Of a stretch of 50,276 nt of DNA, positions 25,293-33,336 are shown in pieces (position 1 is the stretch's first letter; the number at the start of each line of letters is the position of its first letter). The notes under the pieces were generated by a model. That model searched no databases and was not told the origin of the DNA. It saw only the letters and a program-made list of their open reading frames with translations. Source of the stretch: Egicoccus sp035462025 (GTDB taxonomy: Bacteria; Actinomycetota; Nitriliruptoria; Nitriliruptorales; Nitriliruptoraceae); NCBI GenBank assembly GCA_035462025.1, contig DATHUR010000086.1:1-50276 (forward strand), given 5' to 3'. Made by a program: the position numbers and the translations under genes.

Positions 25293-25312
25293 ATTCAAAC
25301 AATCACTTGAAT
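25293..25312. promoter_or_regulatory. ArsR-type operator copy 2
   Basis: ATTCAA (25293-25298), eight bases, TTGAAT (25307-25312) is a perfect inverted repeat just upstream of the dioxygenase ribosome site. It is 46 bases from copy 1. Such 12-2-12-like A/T palindromes are typical ArsR/SmtB binding sites. Confidence 0.7.
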
Positions 25313-25321
25313 AGGAGCTGC

Positions 25322-26665
25322 GTGGACGTGATCCCCGTGGTGGACGAGGGACTGGGCAACAGCGCCTACGTCGTCGATCTCGGCGACGGTGGGGCGCTGG
25401 TGGTGGATCCCGAGCGCGACCCACGGCCCTACCTCGACCTGCTCGGGCGGAGGCATCTGGCGGTGCGGTTCGCGGTCGAGACGCACCTGCACGCCGATTT
25501 CGTGTCGGGCGGGCGGGAACTGGCCGGGATCGGCGCCGAGTTGCTGGCCCCGGTGGGCAGCGACCTGTCGTTCCCGCATCGGCCGCTGGAGGACGGCGCC
25601 GAACTCGAACTCGGCGGGTTGACGCTGGAGGTGATCGCGACCCCGGGGCACACGCCGGAGCACCTGGCCTACCTGCTGCGCGACGGTTCACGGCCGCTCG
25701 GGCTGTTCTCGGGAGGCACGCTGATGGCCGGCGGGGTCGCCCGACCGGACCTGTTGTCGCCGGAGCAGACCGAGCCGCTGGCCCGTGCGGCGTACCGGTC
25801 CATCACCGGGCGGCTGCTGGCTCTGCCCGACGACCTGCCGGTCTACCCCACGCACGGCGGCGGGTCGTTCTGCTCGGCCGCGTCCGGTGGCGAGCGCACG
25901 ACCACGATCGGCCATGAACGGGCGACGAACCCGTTGCTGGCGGGCGACCCGGACGAGGACGCCTTCGTTGCCCGGCTGCTGGGCGGGCTGGGTACGTACC
26001 CGCCGTACTTCCTCGAGCTCCGCGACGTCAACCGTGCCGGGCCGGCGACGTACGGCCCACAGCCACCCGTGTTGCCGGGCCTCTCGCTCGATGAGGTCGA
26101 CGCGGCGGTCGTCCACGGCGCACAGCTGGTGGACGTGCGGTCGGTCGACGCGTTCGCGGCGGGTCACGTCCCCGGGTCGGTGTCGATCCCGTGGCGTGCC
26201 CAGTTCGCCACCTGGCTGGGGTGGCTCGTCCCTCGTGACCAGCCGGTGGTGTTCATCGTCGACGACAGCGTCGACCGGACCGACCTCGTCTGGGCGGCCT
26301 ACACGATCGGTTACGAGCAGCTCACCGGCGAGCTGGCCGGCGGCATCGCCGCCTGGCGGGCCGGCGGACGAAAGCTCTCCTCCACGCGGCTGGCCGGTCC
26401 GGGGGGCGCGAACGGCCGGCAGGTCGTCGACATCCGCCAGCGCAGCGAGTTCGCCGCGGGGCACGCCCCGGCGGCGCTGCACGTGGAACTGGGAAGTCTG
26501 ACCGAGGACACCGAGACCATCCCCTCGGGGCCGGTGCTCGTCCACTGTGGTCACAGTCAGCGGGCGATGTCCGCGGCCAGCCTGCTGGAGCGGGCCGGGC
26601 ACGACGACGTGGTCGTTCTGGTCGGCGGGCCCGCCGATCTCGGCCCACTGGAGGTGGACGCGTGA
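25322..26665 (+). CDS. Persulfide dioxygenase-like MBL-fold protein with two rhodanese domains
   Basis: A 447-residue protein. Residues 1-235 are a metallo-beta-lactamase fold of the ETHE1/persulfide dioxygenase group: THLHADF near 58, PGHTPEH near 107, a FSGGTLMAGGVARPDL block and YPTHGGGS near 181. Residues about 250-355 are a rhodanese whose active Cys is missing (FIVDDSVDRTD). Residues about 365-447 are a second rhodanese with an intact loop HCGHSQRA near 410. Known relatives oxidise glutathione or CoA persulfide to sulfite and thiosulfate. GTG 25322 follows AGGAG (25313-25317). The block usually reads SGDT; Asp is Gly here, so activity should be tested. It is co-transcribed with an MFS gene (GTGA overlap). 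Confidence 0.88.
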   Translation: MDVIPVVDEGLGNSAYVVDLGDGGALVVDPERDPRPYLDLLGRRHLAVRFAVETHLHADFVSGGRELAGIGAELLAPVGSDLSFPHRPLEDGAELELGGLTLEVIATPGHTPEHLAYLLRDGSRPLGLFSGGTLMAGGVARPDLLSPEQTEPLARAAYRSITGRLLALPDDLPVYPTHGGGSFCSAASGGERTTTIGHERATNPLLAGDPDEDAFVARLLGGLGTYPPYFLELRDVNRAGPATYGPQPPVLPGLSLDEVDAAVVHGAQLVDVRSVDAFAAGHVPGSVSIPWRAQFATWLGWLVPRDQPVVFIVDDSVDRTDLVWAAYTIGYEQLTGELAGGIAAWRAGGRKLSSTRLAGPGGANGRQVVDIRQRSEFAAGHAPAALHVELGSLTEDTETIPSGPVLVHCGHSQRAMSAASLLERAGHDDVVVLVGGPADLGPLEVDA

Positions 26666-27945
26666 GCAAGCTCGGTGCACGCAGCCCCATCCAGCTGGGT
26701 CTGCGCGAGAACCTGCCGCAGTTCGTGCTGCTGGTCGCGGTCAACGCCCTGGTCGGGGGGATGGTCGGCCAGGAACGCACCGTGCTGCCGCTGTTGGCCG
26801 AGGACGAGTTCGGCATCGCCGGCTACACCGCGATGCTCAGTTTCATCATGGTGTTCGGGCTGACCAAGGCGGGCGTGAACTACTTCGCCGGCACCCTGTC
26901 GGACCGGTTCGGGCGCAAGCCGGTGCTGCTGGCCGGCTGGTTGTTCGCCGTCCCGGTCCCGCTGATCCTGATCTGGGCGCCCTCGTGGGGCTGGGTGATC
27001 TTCGCCAACGTCCTGCTGGGCGTGAACCAGGGTCTGGCCTGGTCGACCACCGTGATCATGAAGATCGACCTGGTCGGCCCGTTGCGGCGCGGCACGGCCA
27101 TGGGCTTCAACGAAGCTGCCGGCTACGGCGCGGTCGCCTTCGCCGCGTGGGCCACCGGCGCGATCGCCGAGGCGTCGGGCCTGCGCCCCGGTCCGTTCCT
27201 CCTCGGCCTCGCCTTCGCCGCCGTGGGCCTTGGCCTGTCGGCGTTCTTCGTGCGCGAGACCGCCGGTCACGTCGAGCACGAGAAGGCCAACCACGTCGTC
27301 GGGGACGGCCACGAGGGGGATCTGTCCGCCCGGCAGGTCTTCGCGCTGGCGACCTTCCGCGACCGCAACCTGTCGGTGGCCTCCCGGGCCGGGCTGGTCA
27401 ACAACCTCAACGAGGGCATGGCCTGGGGCCTGTTCCCGGTCTTCTTCGTGATGGGGGGACTCGACCTGGGCACCGTGGGGCTGCTGACCGCGATCGCTCC
27501 TGCCGTGTGGGGCGTCGGACAGTTGGGCACCGGCATGCTCTCGGACCGCATCGGCCGGAAGTGGCTGATCGCCGGCGGGCAGTTCACCGAGGCAGCCGGG
27601 TTGTTGGTGATCGCGCTGGGCGACGGTTTCGGGGTGTGGGCGGTCGGCAGCGCGATGTTCGGTGCCGGCACCGCGATGGCCTACCCGACGTTGATCGCCG
27701 CGGTCGGGGACGTCGCCCATCCGACCTGGCGCGGTGCCGCAGTCGGGGTCTACCGGCTGTGGCGCGACGTCGGCTTCGCCGTGGGTGCCCTGCTCGCCGG
27801 GGTGCTCGCCGACGCGTACTCGATCACGACCGCGATCGTGATCGTCGCGCTGATCACCGCCGCCAGTGGCACGGACGTGGCGATCCGCATGCGCGAGACG
27901 CTGAAGCGCGAGCCGGTCGACGCCGTCCCCGGTCCCACCTCGTGA
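26662..27945 (+). CDS. Major facilitator superfamily transporter
   Basis: A 427-residue protein with about 12 membrane helices and the MFS motif DRFGRKPVLLAGW between helices 2 and 3, repeated as SDRIGRKWLIAGG in the second half. A charged loop of about 40 residues (HVEHEKANHVVGDGHEGDL) separates the halves. GTG 26662 overlaps the dioxygenase stop, so it belongs to the persulfide locus and may export or import a sulfur compound such as thiosulfate or sulfite, by analogy with other sulfide-detoxification loci. Substrate is not readable from sequence. Confidence 0.88.
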   Translation: MSKLGARSPIQLGLRENLPQFVLLVAVNALVGGMVGQERTVLPLLAEDEFGIAGYTAMLSFIMVFGLTKAGVNYFAGTLSDRFGRKPVLLAGWLFAVPVPLILIWAPSWGWVIFANVLLGVNQGLAWSTTVIMKIDLVGPLRRGTAMGFNEAAGYGAVAFAAWATGAIAEASGLRPGPFLLGLAFAAVGLGLSAFFVRETAGHVEHEKANHVVGDGHEGDLSARQVFALATFRDRNLSVASRAGLVNNLNEGMAWGLFPVFFVMGGLDLGTVGLLTAIAPAVWGVGQLGTGMLSDRIGRKWLIAGGQFTEAAGLLVIALGDGFGVWAVGSAMFGAGTAMAYPTLIAAVGDVAHPTWRGAAVGVYRLWRDVGFAVGALLAGVLADAYSITTAIVIVALITAASGTDVAIRMRETLKREPVDAVPGPTS

Positions 27946-28416
27946 CCGGCACGCTGGACGCCGCCCGCTACGACGCCTGGTTCGACGCGCCGTGGGGGCG
28001 CTACGCATCCCAGGTCGAACGGCAGGCGCTCCTCGATGCCCTCGGGCCGCTCGACGGTCGGGAGCTGGTCGACATCGGCTGCGGCACGGGCCGGTTCACC
28101 GCCAGCCGGGTGAACGGTCCCTCGTCCGGGTCACGCGTCGGGGTGGCCGACTGGTGGTCGCCACCCTGAACCCTCGCAGTCCGTGGGGGCTGGCGCATCG
28201 GGTTGCACTCGACCAGCCACCCTGGACCGACGCGTGTCTGCGCAGCCGTCGCGAGCTGCGCGCACTCGTCGCCGGTCGCGGGGCGGTGCGACAGCACGCG
28301 GCCTTGTACGCCCCGGGTGCCGTGCCGGGACTCGGCACCTACGGGCCGGCGCTCGAACGCATCGGACGTCTGGCCCCCCCGCGGGGGCGTTCCAGATCGC
28401 CGTCGTCGACCTGTGA
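27942..28416 (+). pseudogene. Degraded class I SAM-dependent methyltransferase
   Basis: GTG 27942 overlaps the MFS stop and starts a normal methyltransferase N-terminus, ARYDAWFDAPWGRYASQVER, reaching SAM motif I as LVDIGCGTGRFTA. After about 28115 the middle of the domain (about 50-60 residues) is missing and the sequence continues in the next frame with RVTRRGGRLVVATLNPRSPW and DACLRSRRELRALV. Near 28374-28390, at a run of seven C followed by five G, the frame changes again and ends GAFQIAVVDL with TGA at 28416. An internal deletion plus two frame changes mean no functional enzyme. The three pieces align in order with one family, which supports the reading. Confidence 0.8.
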
Positions 28417-28545
28417 CGCCGTCCGCGCACGGCACCCGAATCCGCGATACGCGGGGCTCGACTCGGCATACTGCCGCCGCGGGGGTGGCGAAGGTTCGGC
28501 TCTGGAGTCGTGCAGAGCCGTCATGGACGGTCGGCGAAGCACACG

Positions 28546-30336
28546 ATGGGCTCTCACCTGATGCGCGGCTTCCTGGCCTGCGTCGCTGCCGCGACGGCGG
28601 TCTACGCGCTCGCGTCGGCGCCGACGGTTCGTGACCTCGCCTGGTTGGTCGTCGCCTGGGCCCCGGTCGTGGCCATCGGCGCGGGCATCCGCCTCCACCG
28701 GCCGTCCGCCCTGGGCCCCTGGGTAGTGACGGCCGTCGGGCTAGCCCTGGCGGCCGTCGGCTGGACGCTCTCGCCGACCTCGCAGGTGCTCGATCCCACG
28801 CACCAGGGCGGCGTCGGCGAGTTGTTCCACGTCGCCGGCACCCTCACGATCGCGGCTGCGGTGCTGTGGTTCGCGCGCCTCCAGACCCCCGACGACGACC
28901 GCGAGAGCATCGTCGACGGCTTCGTCGTCGCCGTCGCGCTCGTGACCGTGCTCTGGACCGTGATCGTCGATCCGGCGGCCCTCGGAGCCGGGGCGACCCT
29001 GGCCGAGCGGGTCGTGTACGTGGTCGCCCCGATCGTCCCGATCGGGGTGACGGCCGTGTGCATCCGCCTGCTGTTCGCCGCAGGCGGCCGGTTGACCTCG
29101 GCGCGGCTGCTCGGCGGTGCCTGGCTGTTGGCGGCGGTCGGCGCGACCGCGTGGATCCTGCTGCTCCAGTCCGGCTCCTTCGTCCCGGGCGGGTCGACCG
29201 AACTCACCTGGGCCGCGGCTCTCGCCTGTGCGGGGGCCAGTGCGCTCCACCCCTCGATGGTCCAGATGAGCGAGCGGACCACCGTCGCGCACCGGGCGGT
29301 CTCGACCGCACGGTTGCTGGTGCTCGGCATCGCGCTGGTCGCGACGCCGGCTGCGCTGGTCGCGGCGGTCGGCATCGACGACGTGCACGTCGGTGTCCCC
29401 GTGGCCGGCGCCGGACTGGTGGCCCTGCTCGTGTTGGGGCGTCTCGCCCGCCTGATCGACGAACGCGAAGTCGCCAGACACGACCTCGAGGTGCATGCCG
29501 CCCGGCAGGAGGTGGTCGCGGGCGTGGGCCAGGCCGCGCTCGGCAACGAGCCGACGTCGCGCCTGTACACCGACGCGGCGACCCTCGCGGACGAGGTGCT
29601 CGACGGCATCGCCGTCCGGATCGCGCCGCCGGATGCCGTGACCGCCGCCGACGAGACCGGCACCTTCGCGGTACCGATCCTGTCGGGGGAACAGCCGTGC
29701 GCCATGCTCGTGGCGACCCACGATCCGAGGCGCCCGCCCACTGCCGAGGAACGCGCCTTTCTCGTGTCCATTGGCGCCGTCCTGTCGGGCCTGACCGCTC
29801 GTCGCCACGCCGAGGACGACCTTCGACGGCGCGCCCTGTACGACGACCTGACCGGCCTGCCGAACCGGGCGCTGGTCCTCGAGCGACTCGGCCAGGCGGT
29901 CCGGCGCCGTGACCGGGGCCAGATCGGGGTGCTGTTCGTCGACCTCGATGGCTTCAAGCCGGTCAACGACGAGCACGGCCACGAGACCGGCGACGGGCTG
30001 CTCGCCGTGCTGGCCGCCCGCTTGCCCGAAGCCGTGCGCGCCGGCGACACGGTCGGACGCCTGGCCGGCGACGAGTTCGTCGTCGTCGCGCCCGACTGCG
30101 ACCGCGAAGGACTGGCCGAGCTTGCCGCGCGCGTCGTCGCGATCGTGCAGGAGCCGGCCGAGATCGGCGACCTCGTGGTCTCGGTGACCGCCAGTGTGGG
30201 CGCGGCCCTCGCCGGGAGCGCCGATGCGGACGTGCGCGCGATCCTGCGCCACGCCGACGCGGCGATGTACACCGCCAAGGCCACTGGCGGCGGGTGCGTG
30301 TCGTTCGCGCCGGCGGCCGCCGCGCAGACGGGCTGA
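28546..30336 (+). CDS. Membrane-bound diguanylate cyclase (GGDEF)
   Basis: A 596-residue protein. Residues about 5-310 form seven to eight membrane helices, a sensory region of unknown ligand; residues about 310-420 include a GAF-like or linker region (DETGTFAVPILSGEQPCAML); residues about 432-590 are a GGDEF domain (LYDDLTGLPNRALVLERL, FVDLDGFKPVNDEHGHETGD). The catalytic motif reads AGDEF near 508 instead of GGDEF, a variant that is usually still active. No EAL domain follows. ATG 28546 is used; ATG 28561 is equally possible and no strong ribosome site decides. The PilZ protein at 4141-4800 is a potential effector. It converges on a hydrolase gene with a shared hairpin. Confidence 0.9.
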   Translation: MGSHLMRGFLACVAAATAVYALASAPTVRDLAWLVVAWAPVVAIGAGIRLHRPSALGPWVVTAVGLALAAVGWTLSPTSQVLDPTHQGGVGELFHVAGTLTIAAAVLWFARLQTPDDDRESIVDGFVVAVALVTVLWTVIVDPAALGAGATLAERVVYVVAPIVPIGVTAVCIRLLFAAGGRLTSARLLGGAWLLAAVGATAWILLLQSGSFVPGGSTELTWAAALACAGASALHPSMVQMSERTTVAHRAVSTARLLVLGIALVATPAALVAAVGIDDVHVGVPVAGAGLVALLVLGRLARLIDEREVARHDLEVHAARQEVVAGVGQAALGNEPTSRLYTDAATLADEVLDGIAVRIAPPDAVTAADETGTFAVPILSGEQPCAMLVATHDPRRPPTAEERAFLVSIGAVLSGLTARRHAEDDLRRRALYDDLTGLPNRALVLERLGQAVRRRDRGQIGVLFVDLDGFKPVNDEHGHETGDGLLAVLAARLPEAVRAGDTVGRLAGDEFVVVAPDCDREGLAELAARVVAIVQEPAEIGDLVVSVTASVGAALAGSADADVRAILRHADAAMYTAKATGGGCVSFAPAAAAQTG

Positions 30337-30353
30337 CGCCGGCGCAGCGTCAG
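30333..30353. terminator. Palindrome holding both stop codons of a convergent pair
   Basis: CTGACGC (30333-30339), seven bases, GCGTCAG (30347-30353). TGA of the cyclase gene (30334-30336) and TCA, the reverse stop of the hydrolase gene (30350-30352), are in mirror positions of the stem. Confidence 0.5.
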
Positions 30354-31189
30354 GCCAGCGCGTTGGGGCTGGGCCGCAGGCCGGCGGCGAGGAAACCGGT
30401 GATCGCCGGGACGGTGTGCTCGCGCTCGGTGCCGAGCAGCAGTTGGTGGCGGCCGCCGGGCACCACCTCGTCGGTCAACGACTCGGGGTCGACCAGACGG
30501 CGGATGGCGGCCGTGCTCGGCTCGGGCGGCACGATCGTGTCCGCGTCGCCGTGCAGGCGCAGGACCGGCAGCCGCAACCGCGGACCACGCCCGATCGCCT
30601 GCAGGCCCTCGTGCAGCGCGACAGCGGTTCGGATCGGCAACTCGCCGTGCCACACCAACGGGTCGGTGAGGAACCGGCCGCCGACCGCGGGGTCGCGGGA
30701 GAGGTCGCGGGCGGGGAACGGGTTGGTGTCGAGGCGGGGGTCGCCGCCGTGGGGTCCCGCCACCGTGCCCAGCAGCGGAGCGGCCAGCACCAGCGCGGCG
30801 AGGTTGGTCTGCAGGTGCTGGGCGAGTCGCACCGCCAGGGTCGCTCCGGTGCCGTGGCCGAGCACGACCAAGGGGACCTCGGGATGCCGGGCGCGGGCGA
30901 GGTGCAGCACCAGGCGCTGGTCGTCGACGGCGGTGTCGAGGTCGTCGAGCAGCCCGGGGGTGCCCTCGGATCGGCCGTGGCCGGCCTGGTCGAGCGCATA
31001 GACCTGGGCGGCGCCGGCGACCAGTGCCTCGGCCAGTGGCTCGTACATGCCGACGTGTTCACGCAGGCTGTGGCAGACCACCACGACCCGGTCGACCTCG
31101 TCCCCGCCCCAGCTCGCCAGGTGGCGCTCGCCGTCGATGCCCTGCAGTGTCTCGGCGCCACCCACGAGCATGTCGCCCCCCCGGGTCAT
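30350..31189 (-). CDS. Alpha/beta hydrolase, monoacylglycerol lipase/lysophospholipase type
   Basis: A 279-residue alpha/beta hydrolase. The strand-2 block VVVVCHSLREHVGMYEPLAE and ALDQAGHGRSEG are typical of monoacylglycerol-lipase relatives. The nucleophile elbow reads GHGTGATLA, with Thr in place of the usual Ser, which is odd; the acid is in LHGDADTIVPPE and the final His in VPGGRHQLLLGTE. The Ser-to-Thr change could reduce or abolish hydrolase activity. ATG 31189 is used; ATG 31171 (MLVGGAE) is the alternative. It lies behind a strong hairpin that follows the copper-oxidase gene, so it is likely transcribed on its own. Confidence 0.82.
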   Translation of the reverse strand: MTRGGDMLVGGAETLQGIDGERHLASWGGDEVDRVVVVCHSLREHVGMYEPLAEALVAGAAQVYALDQAGHGRSEGTPGLLDDLDTAVDDQRLVLHLARARHPEVPLVVLGHGTGATLAVRLAQHLQTNLAALVLAAPLLGTVAGPHGGDPRLDTNPFPARDLSRDPAVGGRFLTDPLVWHGELPIRTAVALHEGLQAIGRGPRLRLPVLRLHGDADTIVPPEPSTAAIRRLVDPESLTDEVVPGGRHQLLLGTEREHTVPAITGFLAAGLRPSPNALA

Positions 31190-31224
31190 CGACTGTGGTG
31201 GCGAAACGGTAGGTCGTCCGACCA

Positions 31225-31260
31225 CGACGCGGTCCTGACCCAAAGGTCAGGACCGCGTCG
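31225..31260 (-). terminator. 16-bp perfect hairpin behind the multicopper oxidase gene
   Basis: The arms at 31225-31240 and 31245-31260 are exact reverse complements (16 bp, core GGTCCTGACC / GGTCAGGACC) with a four-base loop CAAA. It lies 26 bases after the oxidase stop on the minus strand. There is no T tract, as often in GC-rich actinobacteria. Confidence 0.75.
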
Positions 31261-31285
31261 GTCGAGCGTCAGACGTCGCCGGCGG

Positions 31286-32683
31286 TCACTCCTCGACGAT
31301 GAAGGCGGTGACCATGCCGTACATGCCCTCGTCGGTCTCGGCGTGGGTCAGGATGTGGCAGTGGAAGACCCACGCGCCGACCTCCTCGGCCGTGACCAGC
31401 ACCGAGTAGCGCTCACCCGGTGCGACGTTGACCGTGTCCGCCCAGTAGGGCTGGTCGAGCGGGAAGCCGTCCTTGGCCACGACGAGTTGCGGGAATCCGT
31501 GCAGGTGCATCGGGTGGCTCTGCAGGCCCTCGTTGTAGTAGTGCATCAGGATGTTGTCGCCCTTCTTCGCCACGATCGGTGCGGTGGCGGGGAAGGACTT
31601 CCCGTTGAGGCTCATCCCGATGTTCCCGGCGTCGTTGACCACCATCGGGAACTCCTGGTCGATGGTCAGGTCCTCCGGGAGGGTCCGACCACCGATGGTG
31701 GAGCCACCCTCCGGCAGCGGGACGTCACCGATCATGACCGTCCCCCACATGCCGTTCGGGATCTTGAACTGCGAGTGGTGGTGCGGGTGGTACATCGACA
31801 CGTGCGACTCGGTCGCCGTGAACTCGTAGGTGAAGCTCTCACCTGGCGCGATGAGCTCCTGCGTCAAGGGGGCGACGCCGTCGAACTGGTTGTCGATCTT
31901 GATGCCGTGCCAGTGGACGTCGGTGCCGAGGGGCAACTCGTTGTTGACCACGACCGCCACCTTGTCGCCCACGTCAGCGCGGATCATCGGACCCGGGATC
32001 TGGCCGTTGTAGGACCAACCCTCGACGACCTTGCCGGGCGCGACCTCCCACTCGATGATCTCGGCGGTCAGTTCGAACTGCTTGGTGCCGTCCTCGAGGA
32101 TGGTGGGCTCGAGCGGCTGGTTGCCGACGCCCTCGGTCTCGGCGGGGAACGCCATGATCGACTCGGTCATGACCTGGTCGAGGCCGTTCCAGTCGATGTC
32201 GGGGTTGCTGGCGCTGTGGGCGCCGTGACCGCCGGTGGCCGCCTCCGCGGGGGCGGCGGCCTCGCCCTCACCCAGGATGGTCAGCGTGCCGACCATGCCG
32301 CCGGACGCGTGACCTGCGACCTGGCACAGCACCTCGTAGGTGCCTGGCGCCAACGACGAGACGTCGAGCGTCGCGCTCTCGCCGGCGTTGAGCATGGGCG
32401 TGGCCAGATCGGTGTCGACGACGGCGAAGTCGTGCTGTGCCGCCCCGACGTTGCTGATCTGCAGCGAGCCGCCGGCGGCGATCTCGATGTCGCCCGGGGT
32501 GATGGCGAACTCGCTGAGCTCCACGGCCACCTCGGCCGGGGCGTCGCTGCTCGCGGCCGGGACGGCCACGGCAGCCGTGCCACCGCCTCGTGAAGCGGTG
32601 ATCAGGGCACCGGCGCTGAGCACCAGGGCGATCAGCGCGACCACCGCAACGGCGATGGCACCAACCGTACGTTCCTCCGACAT
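31286..32683 (-). CDS. Multicopper oxidase with N-terminal cupredoxin domain
   Basis: A 465-residue exported or membrane-anchored oxidase. Residues about 8-30 are a hydrophobic signal-anchor. Residues about 50-135 form a cupredoxin with ligands QHD, VLC, GHAS and GGMVG (His, Cys, His, Met). Residues about 180-465 are a two-domain multicopper oxidase: DVHWHGIKIDNQFDG, MYHPHHHSQF, SHPMHLHGFPQL and WVFHCHILTHAETDEGMYGM; the type 1 Cys is in the last domain. Likely an electron-accepting oxidase fed by its own cupredoxin. ATG 32683 follows GAGGAGAG; the frame extends to 32701 but no better site is seen. Two tandem hairpins and DevR-like boxes lie upstream; a 16-bp hairpin follows. Confidence 0.9.
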   Translation of the reverse strand: MSEERTVGAIAVAVVALIALVLSAGALITASRGGGTAAVAVPAASSDAPAEVAVELSEFAITPGDIEIAAGGSLQISNVGAAQHDFAVVDTDLATPMLNAGESATLDVSSLAPGTYEVLCQVAGHASGGMVGTLTILGEGEAAAPAEAATGGHGAHSASNPDIDWNGLDQVMTESIMAFPAETEGVGNQPLEPTILEDGTKQFELTAEIIEWEVAPGKVVEGWSYNGQIPGPMIRADVGDKVAVVVNNELPLGTDVHWHGIKIDNQFDGVAPLTQELIAPGESFTYEFTATESHVSMYHPHHHSQFKIPNGMWGTVMIGDVPLPEGGSTIGGRTLPEDLTIDQEFPMVVNDAGNIGMSLNGKSFPATAPIVAKKGDNILMHYYNEGLQSHPMHLHGFPQLVVAKDGFPLDQPYWADTVNVAPGERYSVLVTAEEVGAWVFHCHILTHAETDEGMYGMVTAFIVEE

Positions 32684-32703
32684 GACGTCTCTCCTCGACA
32701 TCT

Positions 32704-32749
32704 GTCCGGCGACACGGGTGTCGCCGGACCCGGGGTCGTTCCCCGGGTC
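32704..32749 (-). promoter_or_regulatory. Tandem hairpins in the leader of the multicopper oxidase gene
   Basis: Hairpin 1: GTCCGGCGACA (32704-32714), CGGG, TGTCGCCGGAC (32719-32729), 11 bp perfect. Hairpin 2: GACCCGGGG (32727-32735), TCGTT, CCCCGGGTC (32741-32749), 9 bp perfect. They share GAC at 32727-32729, so full formation of both is mutually exclusive. They end 8-15 bases before the ribosome site of the oxidase gene. Confidence 0.7.
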
Positions 32750-32813
32750 TCGTCGAGAGGAAGCGTCGGCGAGGACCCCGTCAGCGGGCAGGGCGGGGCG
32801 TCACCGCTTGGAA

Positions 32814-32850
32814 GGGACCTTCGGCCCTCCGGGTCTAGGGACCTTCAGTC
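32814..32850. promoter_or_regulatory. Two tandem DevR/DosR-like boxes upstream of the multicopper oxidase
   Basis: GGGACCTTCGGCCCT (32814-32828) and GGGACCTTCAGTC (32838-32850), 24 bases apart in the same orientation. They resemble GGGACT/C-type DevR boxes of actinobacteria. The second copy overlaps the last codons of the PPOX gene. Confidence 0.5.
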
Positions 32851-33260
32851 GTGCGGAGGCGTCGACCCGTCACCTCGTCGGGGACGAGACGGACGATCAC
32901 GTGGCGCAGCGTGGTGCCGGCGGCCCAGCTGTCGAGTTCGCCCGCGAAGCGGCGCGCCTCGTCGTCGCTGACCGGATGCGCCGTGCCGTGCACGAGCACG
33001 CTCCAGCCGACCGCACGCGACGGATCGTGGTCGTCGACCTCGAAGGCGACCTGACGGTCGAGCAGCAGCGCGTCGGTCTTGGCGCCGTGCAGCGCCCGGA
33101 ACACGACCGTGTTGCCGTCGACGAGGTGGTTGACGGGCACGATGTGGGGCACGCCGCGATCGACGTAGGCGAGCCGTCCGAGCGGCCGGCTGCTGAGCAG
33201 GTGGAGACACTCCTCGAGCGACAACACCTCGAGGTCGTGACGGTCGGTGACGAGTTCCAT
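32835..33260 (-). CDS. Pyridoxamine 5'-phosphate oxidase-fold flavin-binding protein
   Basis: A 141-residue split-barrel protein of the PPOX/FMN-binding family: LSLEECLHLLSSRPLGRLAY at the N-terminus, VPHIVPVNHLVDGNTVVFR, then KTDALLLDRQVAFEVDDHD and GWSVLVHGTAHPV. In actinobacteria such proteins bind F420, heme or FMN; several belong to the DosR dormancy regulon of mycobacteria. ATG 33260 is chosen; a longer frame exists to 33317 but starts less well. DevR-like motifs lie about 80-110 bases upstream, and the DevR-like regulator gene follows on the same strand upstream. Confidence 0.88.
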   Translation of the reverse strand: MELVTDRHDLEVLSLEECLHLLSSRPLGRLAYVDRGVPHIVPVNHLVDGNTVVFRALHGAKTDALLLDRQVAFEVDDHDPSRAVGWSVLVHGTAHPVSDDEARRFAGELDSWAAGTTLRHVIVRLVPDEVTGRRLRTTEGP

Positions 33261-33336
33261 GATCGGGCTCCCAGGCCGGCTTCGACGGGTGGCCGGCACC
33301 CGCGTGAAGCGTGCCACGCGGCCACCGCACGTTGCC

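Noticed and set aside
30194..32593. Plus-strand open frame of about 800 codons opposite the hydrolase and multicopper oxidase
   Set aside because: Low-complexity translation without motifs, opposite two genes with intact active-site motifs and crossing a strong terminator hairpin.
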